Notes under the pieces: generated by a model
The model's input: the letters and a program-made list of their open reading frames with translations, nothing else
What the model was told of the DNA's origin: nothing
The model's database searches: none
Part shown: piece by piece, positions 17,086 through 25,753 of the stretch
How the letters are laid out: each line of letters starts with the position of its first letter
Numbering within the stretch: the stretch's first letter is position 1
Origin: Nocardioides sp. BP30
GTDB lineage: Bacteria; Actinomycetota; Actinomycetes; Propionibacteriales; Nocardioidaceae
NCBI RefSeq assembly: GCF_029873215.1
Contig: NZ_CP123620.1
Location: 1,984,001 to 2,048,000, forward strand
Reading direction: 5' to 3'
Length of the DNA: 64,000 nucleotides
Translations under genes and position numbers: made by a program

Positions 17086-18130
17086 GGCGGGGATGAAGCT
17101 GGGTCTGGCGCTCGGGTACTGGGGCGCCCGCCAGCCGGAGGGCCAGCCGCAGCTGGTCGCGCTCGCGGAGGAGCTCGGCTACGACTCGGTGTGGACGGCA
17201 GAGGCCTACGGCTCCGATGCCCTCACGCCGCTAGCCTGGCTCGGCGCGGCGACCACCAGGCTCAAGCTCTGTACCGGCATCGTCCAGCTCTCGGCCCGGA
17301 CGCCCACCGCGACGGCCATGGCGGCCATGACGATCGACCATCTCTCCGATGGTCGGATGGTCCTCGGCATCGGCGCGAGCGGTCCCCAGGTCGTCGAGGG
17401 CTGGTACGGGCAGCCGTATCCGAAGCCGCTCGCGCGCACGCGCGAGTATGTCGACATCCTGCGGCGGACGTTCGCCCGCGACGTCGTCACCCACCACGGC
17501 GCGTTCTATCGCCTGCCCTACGACGCCGGCCTCGGCCTCCCGTCCTCGGGCCTGGGCAAGCCGCTGCGCTCGACGCTGCACCCCGTGCGGGAGAGCATTC
17601 CGATCCTGCTCGCGGCCGAGGGCCCGAAGAACGTCGCGATGGCGGCCGAGATCGCGGACGGCTGGATCCCGCTGTTCTACTCGCCGCACGGCTCGCGGTT
17701 CTACGACGCGGCGCTGGCGGAGGGATTCGCGCGGCCTGCGGCGCGGTGCACTCCCGACGACTTCGAGATCGCCTGCTCGGTCGAGGTGCACCTCGACGAC
17801 GACGTGGAGCGCGCCGCCGATCGCGTCCGGCCGTTCATCGCACTCTACGTCGGCGGGATGGGAGCCCGCGGCGCGAACTTCCACTACGAGGCCGTCGCCA
17901 GGATGGGCTACGAGGCCGAGTGCGCCAGGATCCAGGACCTCTACCTCGAGGGCCGCAAGGCCGAGGCCGCAGCCCTGGTACCGACGTCGCTGGTCGAGAA
18001 GATCGCTCTGATCGGCCCGAAGGAGAAGATCCGCGACGACCTGGCCGCCTGGGTCGAGTCCCCGGTCACCACGCTCGTCATCAGCGCCGATGCGCCGACG
18101 CTGCGCCTGATGGCGGAGCTGGTCGGGTGA
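17075..18130 (+). CDS. LLM class F420-dependent oxidoreductase
   Basis: A 351-residue luciferase-like TIM-barrel oxidoreductase; members in actinobacteria usually use coenzyme F420 rather than FMN. Characteristic stretches are ALAEELGYDSVWTAEAYG, GIVQLSARTPTATAMAAMTIDHLSDGRMVLGIG and PILLAAEGPKNVAMAAEIADGWIP. A second in-frame ATG at 17093 (MKLGLALGYWG) is closer to where the fold starts, so either start is possible; the first is coupled to the repeat ladder. Probable role: hydride transfer on a cyclic ketone, enone or alcohol intermediate in the same operon as a dehydrogenase and a crotonase. About 70 non-coding bases separate it from the convergent crotonase. Confidence 0.9.
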   Translation: MTATAGMKLGLALGYWGARQPEGQPQLVALAEELGYDSVWTAEAYGSDALTPLAWLGAATTRLKLCTGIVQLSARTPTATAMAAMTIDHLSDGRMVLGIGASGPQVVEGWYGQPYPKPLARTREYVDILRRTFARDVVTHHGAFYRLPYDAGLGLPSSGLGKPLRSTLHPVRESIPILLAAEGPKNVAMAAEIADGWIPLFYSPHGSRFYDAALAEGFARPAARCTPDDFEIACSVEVHLDDDVERAADRVRPFIALYVGGMGARGANFHYEAVARMGYEAECARIQDLYLEGRKAEAAALVPTSLVEKIALIGPKEKIRDDLAAWVESPVTTLVISADAPTLRLMAELVG

Positions 18131-18203
18131 CCCGCGCCGTCCCGGCGGCGGTCGAGCGATGGCACGAGGTCGTCGCCCGTCGCTCGTCGGATGGAACGAG
18201 TCC

Positions 18204-19004
18204 CTAGCGGCGCCGATAGACCGGCGACCGCTTCTCGAGGAACGCGCGGGTCGCCTCCGGCTGGTCCTCGGTGAACGCCGTGAGCACCTGCTGGCGGTTC
18301 TCGAACTCCACGGCGGCGTCGAACGAGGGCGTCTCCAGGGCGAGCCACATGCCCTGCTTGGTCAGCTCGACCGAGATCGGCGGGTTGAGCATGATCTCCT
18401 CGGCCGTCCGGTAGGCGGCCTCCAGCAGGTCGGCGGGACCGGTCACGTCGGTCACCAGCCCGTAGGCCAGCGCCTGGGCGGAGCCGAAGCGGCGGCCGGT
18501 CAGCATGAGCTCGTGAGCGCGGCCGGCGCCGACGATCCGCGGGAGCAGCCACGAGACCCCGAGGTCGCATGCGGAGTAGCCGGCGCGGATGAACGAGACG
18601 GCGAAGACGGCCGGCTCCGCGGCGATGCGGACGTCGGAGGCGCACACCAGCGCGAGCCCAGCGCCGGCGGCGGCACCGTTGACGGCGGCGATCACCGGCT
18701 GGGGGAGCGCGTGCAGGCGTTGGGCCAGGCCGGCGATCTCACGCTGCATGGTGAGCTGCCCCAGAGCTCGTCCCCGACGGGTGAGGCGCTCGCCGTCGTC
18801 GTACCCGTTCAGGTCGAGGCCGGCGCAGAAGGCACGGCCCGCCCCTGTCAGCACGACCACTCGGGTGCTCTCGTCGTGCGTGACCTCGTCGAGGACGGCG
18901 TGAAGCTCCGCGACGACGGCGGCATCCAGGGCGTTGAGCGCCTCGGGACGGTCCAACGTGACCAGGGCGACGCCCGGCCGCGGCGCGGCGAGGCTGACAC
19001 TCAC
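18204..19004 (-). CDS. Enoyl-CoA hydratase/isomerase family protein
   Basis: A 266-residue crotonase with canonical features: VALVTLDRPEALNALD, RAFCAGLDLNG, GAAAGAGLALVCASDVRIA and the C-terminal FLEKRSPVYRRR. The catalytic loop reads FIRAGYSACDLGVSWLLPRIVG, without the two-glutamate pattern of true hydratases, so an isomerase or other crotonase reaction is possible. The start is GTG overlapping the stop of the MaoC-type gene (GTGA). The two genes form a minus-strand operon behind the palindrome at 20303. Confidence 0.9.
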   Translation of the reverse strand: MSVSLAAPRPGVALVTLDRPEALNALDAAVVAELHAVLDEVTHDESTRVVVLTGAGRAFCAGLDLNGYDDGERLTRRGRALGQLTMQREIAGLAQRLHALPQPVIAAVNGAAAGAGLALVCASDVRIAAEPAVFAVSFIRAGYSACDLGVSWLLPRIVGAGRAHELMLTGRRFGSAQALAYGLVTDVTGPADLLEAAYRTAEEIMLNPPISVELTKQGMWLALETPSFDAAVEFENRQQVLTAFTEDQPEATRAFLEKRSPVYRRR

Positions 19005-20245
19005 TCCGCGAGACGCCCGATGTCGTAGGCCAGCATCCCCTGGAGCGTGTCGGCGGGGGACTGCGGCAGCTCCACCGCCGCCTCGCGGGTGGGCAGGAGC
19101 ACGACGGCGGTCCCGGGTGTGGTCGTCTCGCCGCGCTGGTTCTCCACCCAGACGTCGAGGTGGACCTCGTGGCCGGCGGCGGTCTGCTGCTTGTCGACGA
19201 CCTTGCCGCGCACCCAGGAGGTGTCGCCGATGTAGTTGAACTTCCGGTGCTGGCACGACAGCTTCCACAGCCAGGCGTCGTCGCCCATCCAGTCGGTGAT
19301 GGCGTGGGTCAGCCAGGTCTCGCGCATGGCGCCGTAGTCGTAGGTCATCGGCAGGCCCAGCTCGCGGGCGCGCTCCGGCTCCCAGTGCAGCCGCTGAACG
19401 GTGTCGGGGATGTTGCGGTTGTTCGGCGGGTAGAGGCCCGGCACCTTGCGCCGGATCTGCCGGGAGATCCCGAAGGCGCCCGGCGGCGTGAGCTGCATGC
19501 CCCAGCCGACGTGCCAGACGACGACGTCGGTGACGGTGAGCGGCCCCTTCACCCGCGGCTGCAGCTCGTCCCCGATCCGGACGTCCTCCCAGTAGCGTGG
19601 CTCGGCGCCGCGGCGAACCTCCGCGTCGTACGCGGCGTCGATCTCGGCCAGCTGCTCGTCGGTGTACGGCGTGGTGACGTCCACCGGGGCCTTGTCCTTC
19701 GCCTTCTCCTTGGTGGCGTGGCGCTCGGCGTTGATCCAGGTGCCCCGCTGCACGGCGACGACCTCACCGGCGCCGTTGGCGAACAGGAAGTCGTGGGTGA
19801 CGTGGGCGGTGCGCCCGCCGAAGCTGGACGGCTTCTCCTGCACGCCGACCTGCGAGCGGAGGATCTGGCAGCGGTCGCCGAGGCGGAGGGGCTGGAACCA
19901 CTCGTACTCCATGACCGCCTGGTAGGAGCCGAGGCCGGCGAACGGGTCGCCCTTCATCAGCTGCTTCTGCTCGGGGGTCAGAGGACCCGCGACGTTCTCG
20001 CCCATCGTGTACAGGAAGGTGGGAGGAGCGATGAGGGTGCCCCAGCGCGTGTTCTTGCCGTACTCCGGGTCGGCCCAGAGCGGGTTGTCGTCGCCGTACC
20101 CGTAGGCGAAGTGGCGGGTGCCGTCCGGCGTGACCTCGAGATTGTGCGGTGTCAGCGGGCGCTCCGGGATCCCGATGCGCTGGCGCGACTTCTCGAAGGC
20201 CTCGTCGGTCAGTACGCCGAACGTCGGTGCGCTCTGCTCGGTCAC
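19001..20245 (-). CDS. MaoC-like acyl-CoA hydratase with two hot-dog domains (FAS1-like dehydratase N domain)
   Basis: A 414-residue double hot-dog protein. The N-terminal half has HFAYGYGDDNPLWADPEYG, corresponding to the hydratase-2 signature GD-x-NP-x-H but with Trp where the His is usual; the C-terminal half has a degenerate hot-dog with FNYIGDTSWVRGKVVDKQ. Predicted to hydrate an enoyl-CoA or bind a bulky acyl-CoA, by analogy to the MaoC-like hydratases of steroid side-chain degradation. It is the first gene of a two-gene operon with a crotonase, so one may hydrate and the other cleave or isomerise. Divergent from an LLM oxidoreductase. Confidence 0.85.
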   Translation of the reverse strand: MTEQSAPTFGVLTDEAFEKSRQRIGIPERPLTPHNLEVTPDGTRHFAYGYGDDNPLWADPEYGKNTRWGTLIAPPTFLYTMGENVAGPLTPEQKQLMKGDPFAGLGSYQAVMEYEWFQPLRLGDRCQILRSQVGVQEKPSSFGGRTAHVTHDFLFANGAGEVVAVQRGTWINAERHATKEKAKDKAPVDVTTPYTDEQLAEIDAAYDAEVRRGAEPRYWEDVRIGDELQPRVKGPLTVTDVVVWHVGWGMQLTPPGAFGISRQIRRKVPGLYPPNNRNIPDTVQRLHWEPERARELGLPMTYDYGAMRETWLTHAITDWMGDDAWLWKLSCQHRKFNYIGDTSWVRGKVVDKQQTAAGHEVHLDVWVENQRGETTTPGTAVVLLPTREAAVELPQSPADTLQGMLAYDIGRLAE

Positions 20246-20302
20246 GGTCCACTCCTCGGGTTCGTGCTCTCATCGACTGCTCAAGCGAAAGCATATAGTA
20301 TA

Positions 20303-20316
20303 AATAGATAACTGAT
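20303..20316. promoter_or_regulatory. Candidate operator, type-1 palindrome (copy 6)
   Basis: AATAGATAACTGAT; the right half matches the consensus ATCAGTTAACTGAT exactly (11 of 14 overall). It lies in a very AT-rich stretch between divergent operons (starts 20245 and 20335). Confidence 0.5.
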
Positions 20317-20334
20317 AAGGCGAAGGAGAGCTAG

Positions 20335-21324
20335 ATGCAGTTCGGATTGCCGTGGCCGGGTGCCGAGGTGGCGCAGGAGGCCGAGGATGCCGGCGTCGCC
20401 GCGTTCTGCACCGGCGACTTCGTCGACAACGACGCCTACGAGGTGCTCGCCGACATGGCGCAGCATTCGGCGACGGCCAAGGTGGGGACGAGCATCGCCT
20501 ACGCCTTCGCCCGCACGCCGTACGCGCACGCGGCCGCGCTGCGCACGCTGCACAAGAAGGCGCCGGGCCGCCTGTTCCTGGGCCTCGGTTCGGGCGCCTA
20601 CTCGATCAATCGCGACTGGTTCGGCGTCGAAGCGGACAGGCCCGTCGCGCGGATGAGCGACCTGGCGGGCGCGGTGCGTGCGTGGCTCCGGGCCGAGAAC
20701 GGCGATCGCGTCACCTACGAGGGTCCCTACTATCGCGTCGACGCGAAGGTCCAGGCGCCGGTGCTCGGGCGCCTCGACGTGCCCCTCCTCTTCGCCGGGT
20801 TCAACAAGGGCATGGTGGCCGCGGCGGCCAAGCACGCCGACGGCGTCATCGGGCACGGCCTCTTCACCGCCCGCTGGTGGGACGAGGTCGTCCGGCCCGC
20901 GGCGGCGGGAGCCGGCGAGGAGTGGCTCGAGCACGGGTGGCTGATCACGGCGATCGACGACGCGGACCCCGCCCGGGCGGTCCTGGAGGCGCGCCGGATG
21001 GTCGGGTTCTATCTCACGGTCAAGACGTACGACGGATACGTGGAGCACCACGGCTGGACCGAGGAGGTGGCCCGCGTGCGGGATGCCTTCGCCAAGCGGG
21101 ACATGGACGGCATGGCCAGCGCCGTCAGCGATGAGATGCTGGCGGCGGTCGCCGTCTGCGGCACCACGGCCGAGGCCATGGCCCAGTTCGAGAAGCGGGC
21201 GACCGAGGGATCGCTCGCCCGCGACCTCACCTACCTGGCACCGCCGTCGTTCCTGACCAGCGATCGCCGCCGTGCGGTGTACGCGCGCAACAGCCTGACC
21301 CTGGTCCGGGAGGCGCTGGGATGA
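20335..21324 (+). CDS. LLM class F420-dependent oxidoreductase
   Basis: A 329-residue luciferase-like oxidoreductase. It begins directly with MQFGLPWPG after AAGGAGAG, and shows a compact barrel with KVGTSIAYAFARTPYAHAAALRTLH, GRLFLGLGSG and PLLFAGFNKGMVAAAAKHADGVI, segments that match the MSMEG/Rv-type F420-dependent hydride-transfer enzymes. It differs clearly in sequence from the other two LLM proteins here. The crotonase downstream starts within its stop codon, so the two act in one pathway step or consecutive steps. Substrate unknown. Confidence 0.88.
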   Translation: MQFGLPWPGAEVAQEAEDAGVAAFCTGDFVDNDAYEVLADMAQHSATAKVGTSIAYAFARTPYAHAAALRTLHKKAPGRLFLGLGSGAYSINRDWFGVEADRPVARMSDLAGAVRAWLRAENGDRVTYEGPYYRVDAKVQAPVLGRLDVPLLFAGFNKGMVAAAAKHADGVIGHGLFTARWWDEVVRPAAAGAGEEWLEHGWLITAIDDADPARAVLEARRMVGFYLTVKTYDGYVEHHGWTEEVARVRDAFAKRDMDGMASAVSDEMLAAVAVCGTTAEAMAQFEKRATEGSLARDLTYLAPPSFLTSDRRRAVYARNSLTLVREALG

Positions 21325-22094
21325 GCTACGTGACCTACGAGCACGAGGCCGGCCTCGTGCGCATCACGCTGGCCGACGCCGAGCACGGCAACGCGATCCA
21401 CCTGGAGTCCGTCCACGAGCTCTTCGGGGCCGTCCGGCGTGCGCGCCAGGACCACGCCAGGGTCATCCTGCTCTCGGCGGTGGGCAGGTTCTTCTCCGTC
21501 GGTGGCGACCTCGGGTCCTTCGCCGGTGCCGATGACATGGCCCTCTACCTCGACGACGTCGCCGACTCCCTGCATCGCGTCGTCTCGGAGCTCATCCGCG
21601 CCGACGCGGTCGTCGTGTGTGCGGTCCAGGGGCCCGCGGCGGGTGCCGGCTTCCCGCTGGCGGCCGCCGCCGACATCGTCGTGGCGGCCGAGTCGGCGAG
21701 CTTCCGCCTGGGCTACGGCAAGGTGGGGCTGAGCGTCGACGGAGGCACCAGCCTGCTGGTCAACACGCTCGGGTTGCACACCACGCTCCGGCTGGCCCTC
21801 CTCGGTGACTCGTTGAGCGCACAGGAGGCGCTCGCGGCCGGACTCGTCGCGCGCGTCGTTCCCGACCATCAGCTCCGTGGCGCCACCGAGGAGGTCGTCG
21901 CCACCCTGCTCGCGCTGTCCGCAGGAGCCCAGGCCGTGACCAAGCACCTGATCCGCGACCGCGCCGAGGCAGCGCCGGAGGCGGCCCTGCGCCAGGAGGC
22001 CCTGGGCATTCGTTCCCTCGGTGCCACAGCGGAGGCCCGGGAGGGCGTCAGTGCCTTCCTGGAGAAGCGGAGGCCGGCCTTCGGGCAGCGTTGA
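21321..22094 (+). CDS. Enoyl-CoA hydratase/isomerase family protein
   Basis: A 257-residue crotonase. Seen: VRITLADAEHGNAIHLESV, GRFFSVGGDLGSFAG (first oxyanion region), GPAAGAGFPLAAAADIV (second), and the end VSAFLEKRRPAFGQR. The LGYGKVGLSVDGGTS loop carries Asp rather than Glu near the active site, a pattern found among isomerase-like members. It is coupled to the LLM enzyme by ATGA. A strong hairpin follows and separates it from the convergent ABC transporter operon. Confidence 0.9.
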   Translation: MSYVTYEHEAGLVRITLADAEHGNAIHLESVHELFGAVRRARQDHARVILLSAVGRFFSVGGDLGSFAGADDMALYLDDVADSLHRVVSELIRADAVVVCAVQGPAAGAGFPLAAAADIVVAAESASFRLGYGKVGLSVDGGTSLLVNTLGLHTTLRLALLGDSLSAQEALAAGLVARVVPDHQLRGATEEVVATLLALSAGAQAVTKHLIRDRAEAAPEAALRQEALGIRSLGATAEAREGVSAFLEKRRPAFGQR

Positions 22095-22120
22095 GCGATC
22101 CGACGCCGGGCATCGGCTCG

Positions 22121-22160
22121 ACCGATGGGCGGCCCTCCATGTGGAGGGCCGCCCATCGGT
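22121..22160. terminator. Bidirectional rho-independent-like terminator hairpin
   Basis: A perfect inverted repeat, ACCGATGGGCGGCCCTCC and its complement, with an 18-bp stem and a four-base ATGT loop. It lies between two convergent stop codons (22094 and 22164). There is no long U tract, which is common in high-GC actinobacteria. Confidence 0.85.
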
Positions 22161-22163
22161 CTC

Positions 22164-22874
22164 TCATGCCGCGGGTGCCTCGCCCAGGTACGCCGCCTCG
22201 ATCCGCTCGGGATGGGCCAGCAGCTCCGCTGCGCTCCCGCGCAGCACCTCGGTGCCGTGGGCGAGGACGACGGCGAAGTCGGAGATCGCGAGCGCCGGTC
22301 GGACGTGCTGCTCGACCAGGACCACCGCCGTACCGGTCTCGTCGGCAACGCGGCGCAGGACCGGCAGGAGCTGCTCGACGATCACCGGCGCGAGGCCCAT
22401 CGAGAGCTCGTCGATGAGCAGCACCTTCGGGTCCTGGGCCAGGGCCCGGCCGATCGCGAGCTGCTGCTGCTCGCCACCCGAGAGGAGTCCGGACGCGACG
22501 TTGAGCCGCTCCCTGAGCCGCGGGAAGAGGTCGAGCACCTCGTCGATGCGTCCCTTGCCGGTCGCCGCGAGCCTGAGGTTCTCCGCAACGGTCAGGGTCC
22601 GGAAGAGCGCCCGGTCGTCCGGGACGAACGCCAGGCCGGCGCGCGCCGTCGCACGGGGGCGCCCGGCTGCGACAGCTGTGCCGTCGACCGTCACCGTGCC
22701 TGCGGAGCGGCCCAGCAGGCCGGCGATGGCCACCAGGGTGGTCGTCTTGCCGGCGCCGTTGGGCCCCAACAGCGCCAGCACCTGGCCGCGGTCGAGGGCG
22801 AGGGAGAAGTCGCGAACGACGGTGCTGCCCGCATAACCGGCAGCCAGGTCCTTCACATCCAGAACGGTGCTCAC
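22164..22874 (-). CDS. livF: ABC transporter ATP-binding protein, LivF type
   Basis: A 236-residue ATPase of the hydrophobic amino acid uptake (HAAT) family. Walker A is GPNGAGKTT, the signature is LLSGGEQQQLAIGRAL and Walker B with the catalytic Glu is VLLIDELSMGLAP; the switch His is in VLVEQHV. The MGLAP after Walker B is typical of LivF. It is the last gene of an importer operon and overlaps the permease-ATPase fusion by four bases. In catabolic clusters such Liv-like importers often take up aromatic or alicyclic carboxylates rather than amino acids; the substrate here is unknown. Confidence 0.9.
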   Translation of the reverse strand: MSTVLDVKDLAAGYAGSTVVRDFSLALDRGQVLALLGPNGAGKTTTLVAIAGLLGRSAGTVTVDGTAVAAGRPRATARAGLAFVPDDRALFRTLTVAENLRLAATGKGRIDEVLDLFPRLRERLNVASGLLSGGEQQQLAIGRALAQDPKVLLIDELSMGLAPVIVEQLLPVLRRVADETGTAVVLVEQHVRPALAISDFAVVLAHGTEVLRGSAAELLAHPERIEAAYLGEAPAA

Positions 22875-25666
22875 GCGATCACCTCGTCGGGGTCATGGTG
22901 CCGGGTCGGCTCGGGGTGGGTCGGTTCGGGGTGGGGTGGCTCGTCATGGACGGAGCCCAGATAGGCGGCCACGACCGTGGGGTCGGTGCGGATCTGCTCG
23001 GGAACCGCATCGGCGATCTTGCGGCCCAGGTCCAGGACGACGATCCGGTCGCAGGTCTCGAGCACGAGTCCCATGTCGTGATCGATCATCACGATGGTGG
23101 TTCCCGCATCGCGCACGGCCTTGAGGCGCTCGCCGAGCCACAACGACTCGTTGCTGTCCAGGCCGGCCGCCGGCTCGTCGAGGAGGACGACCCTGGGGCG
23201 TCCAGCCAGCGCGCGCGCCACCGAGACGAGCTGACGCTGGCCGTGGGACAGCTCGGCGACCGGACGGTCGACGAAGGGAGCCAGCCCCAGCACCTCGAAG
23301 AGCCGATCGAGCTCCGGGGCGCTGAGTCGCGTTCGAGCAGCGGTGCCGCTGGTGCCGACCCGGACGTTCTCCTCGACCGTCAGGTCCTCGTAGAGCTCGA
23401 TGCCCTGGAACGTCCGGCCCAGGCCGGCGCGGACCCGCCGGTGCGGCCGGGCGCCGTGGACGGCGTTGCCCTCCAGCGCGATCTGGCCGGTGGCGTGCGG
23501 GGCGAAGCCGCTGAGCGCGTCGAGGAGCGTCGTCTTGCCGGCGCCGTTGGGGCCGATCAGACCGAGGATCTCACCGTCGCGCACCTCGAAGCTGACCTCG
23601 TCCAGAGCCACCACTCCGCCGTACCGGACGCCGACGGCGTCGACCTGCAGGATCGTCCCGCCGAGCTCGCGGGGGGAGTGCTCGGCCATCTCGGAGGCGG
23701 CCGCCATCAGTGCGCCGGAGGCGACCGGTTCCTGGCGGCGAGTCCGCCAGCGCCGCATCGCCTCGTGCAGGGGGCCGGTGACGCCCTCCGGGTAGCGGAT
23801 GACGGTGAGCACCAGCAACAGCCCGCTGATGACAGCGAAGTAGCTGTCGAGGCTGATCCACTTGTTCAGGGCGAAGAACACGACGCCGCCGCTGCCGATC
23901 GCCCCGGCGGTCACGCCGCCCAGCACCGAGGAGACGCCTGCGAGGTAGACGGTCGCGAAGATCGCGACGCCGGCCAGCGTGGAGTAGCTGTTGGCTGCGG
24001 CCAGCTGCTGCTGGTAGCCCATCAGGGCACCTCCGATACCGGCGACGAAGGCTCCGATCGCGAACGCGGCGATCTTGACGCGGTTGACGTCGATGCCCGA
24101 CGCGGCGGCCGAGCGCTCGTTGGCCCGCACCGCGAGCATCGACGCTCCGAGCCGGCTGCGGCGCAGCAGGGCGACCCCGAGGCCGGTGAGCAGGAGGACG
24201 ACGAGGCACAGCAGGCCGAAGCCCATCCGCGGATAGCCGGCTCCGGCGCCGATGCCGAGGTCGAGACCGAAGAGCGTCGGCTTCTTGATGGGCGCGCCGC
24301 CCATGCCCCCGTTGAGCTGCGGGTTGTTGAACCAGAACTGCTCGACAGCGAACGAGAACGCGAGCGTGAGGACCGCCACCGGCAGGCCGCGCAGTCGCAG
24401 CGCCGGCAGCCCGACGATGACGCCGAGGACGGTGACGGCGAGCGCGGAGAGGATCGGTGCGAGCGGGAAGGGGACTCCAGCGTGCGTGGTGAGGCGGGCC
24501 AGGAGGAACGCCGACCCACCGGCCAGGGCCAGCTGGGCCAGCGAGATCTGACCGGCGTAGCCGGTGACGACGACGTAGGAGAGCGCGAGGACGGCCAGGA
24601 TCATGGTCGTGATCACCGCTGCGCGCCAGTTGCCGCTGGTGAGGGCCAGGGCAGCGATGCCGACCACCGCTCCGATGGCGAGGGCGAGCGCCGGATGGCG
24701 AGGCACCGGCGCGCGGCCCAGGGATCGTTGTGCCACGGTCGCCCGCTGTGGGATGCCGCCGTTGCGCACGAGGAGCACGAGCAGGATCACCACCAGGGGG
24801 ATCATCGAGTCGACGCCGGCCTTCGGGAAGTGGGCCGCCGAGCTCTGCAGGTAGGTCGCCTCCGACTGGAGCATGCCGATGCCGAGTCCGGCCGCGACGG
24901 CCGGGCCGAGACGGCTGAAGCCGCCGACCAGGGCGGCGGCCAGCGCCGGCACGATGAACAGCGCGTAGGAGCTCGGGACAAGCGGCACGATCGGGGCGAT
25001 GAGGATGCCGGAGAGGCCGGCGACCACGCAGGACAGCGCCCAGTTGATGGCCGCGATGCGGTCGGGCGAGAGGCCGCTCACCAAGGCGGCCCGCTCCGAC
25101 TCTGCTACCGCACGGGTGGCGAGACCGAACCGGGTGTACCTGATCAGGGCGCCGAGTACGAGTGCGACGAGGACGATGATGCCGGCGAACCACAGCCGGT
25201 CCGCCGCGATCGAGGCGCCGCCCAGCTTCACCGTCCCGGTCGGCAGGAAGGGTGCGACGGCCACCGGACTGGTCCCCACGCGGGCGGCGAGGAGGCTCTG
25301 CACCATCAGCATGAGGCCGATGCTGGCGACGGCCTTCGCGACCGGGGAGGCGTTGCGCAGCGGCCTGAAGACCAGCGCGTACAGGATGAGGCCGATCAGC
25401 GCCGCGACGACGAGTGCCGCGATCAGTGCTGGAGCGGTACCGAGCGGACCCCCCAGATCGACCGTCACCGGCGTCCAGGGGATCGGGTCGATCAGCTGAC
25501 CCTGGCGCAGGAACCCGTAGGTGTAGGCGACGTACAGCGCGATCGCGCCCGTGCTGAAGTTGACCACGCCGGAGCTACGGAACGTCGTGACCAACGCGAT
25601 CGCCATAGCGGCGTACACGGCGCCGTTGCCGAGGCCGAGGAGGAGGAAGGTGAGGTGCGTGGCCAT
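22871..25666 (-). CDS. Fused Liv-type ABC transporter: permease (LivH) - permease (LivM) - ATPase (LivG)
   Basis: A 931-residue protein joining three components that are usually separate. Residues about 1-300 are a LivH-like permease (LGNGAVYAAMAIALV, then FRSSGVVNFSTGAIAL); about 325-630 a LivM-like permease (ALSYVVVTGYAGQISLAQLAL); about 665-900 a LivG ATPase with Walker A GPNGAGKTT, signature LSHGQRQLVSVARAL and Walker B VVLLDEPAAGLD. The C-terminal tail is rich in His, Pro and Glu (HPEPT twice) and is encoded by two 15-base repeats at 22903-22932. With LivF and the binding protein it forms a complete importer. The frame is open throughout, so this is a genuine fusion and not a sequencing join. 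Confidence 0.92.
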   Translation of the reverse strand: MATHLTFLLLGLGNGAVYAAMAIALVTTFRSSGVVNFSTGAIALYVAYTYGFLRQGQLIDPIPWTPVTVDLGGPLGTAPALIAALVVAALIGLILYALVFRPLRNASPVAKAVASIGLMLMVQSLLAARVGTSPVAVAPFLPTGTVKLGGASIAADRLWFAGIIVLVALVLGALIRYTRFGLATRAVAESERAALVSGLSPDRIAAINWALSCVVAGLSGILIAPIVPLVPSSYALFIVPALAAALVGGFSRLGPAVAAGLGIGMLQSEATYLQSSAAHFPKAGVDSMIPLVVILLVLLVRNGGIPQRATVAQRSLGRAPVPRHPALALAIGAVVGIAALALTSGNWRAAVITTMILAVLALSYVVVTGYAGQISLAQLALAGGSAFLLARLTTHAGVPFPLAPILSALAVTVLGVIVGLPALRLRGLPVAVLTLAFSFAVEQFWFNNPQLNGGMGGAPIKKPTLFGLDLGIGAGAGYPRMGFGLLCLVVLLLTGLGVALLRRSRLGASMLAVRANERSAAASGIDVNRVKIAAFAIGAFVAGIGGALMGYQQQLAAANSYSTLAGVAIFATVYLAGVSSVLGGVTAGAIGSGGVVFFALNKWISLDSYFAVISGLLLVLTVIRYPEGVTGPLHEAMRRWRTRRQEPVASGALMAAASEMAEHSPRELGGTILQVDAVGVRYGGVVALDEVSFEVRDGEILGLIGPNGAGKTTLLDALSGFAPHATGQIALEGNAVHGARPHRRVRAGLGRTFQGIELYEDLTVEENVRVGTSGTAARTRLSAPELDRLFEVLGLAPFVDRPVAELSHGQRQLVSVARALAGRPRVVLLDEPAAGLDSNESLWLGERLKAVRDAGTTIVMIDHDMGLVLETCDRIVVLDLGRKIADAVPEQIRTDPTVVAAYLGSVHDEPPHPEPTHPEPTRHHDPDEVIA

Positions 25667-25717
25667 GCTGGGCTCTCTTTCGCGCGTCTGCGACCCAGCC
25701 GGTGCGACGGCTGGGGT

Positions 25718-25748
25718 GGCTGGGGCCGACCAGCGGCCGACCCCAGCC
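25718..25748 (-). promoter_or_regulatory. Imperfect hairpin between binding-protein gene and permease fusion
   Basis: GGCTGGGGCCGAC and GCCGACCCCAGCC pair around a five-base loop with eight outer G-C/A-T pairs and two internal mismatches; a second GGCTGGGG at 25709-25716 could compete for the same arm. In importer operons such hairpins often lower expression of the permease relative to the binding protein. Confidence 0.45.
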
Positions 25749-25753
25749 GGTTC

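Noticed and set aside
81..20316. Assignment of the type-1 palindrome to KstR/KstR2 (cholesterol regulators)
   Set aside because: The KstR consensus has AAC and GTT halves in the form TNNAAC-NN-GTTNNA, which these sites do not match, and KstR2 sites are different again.
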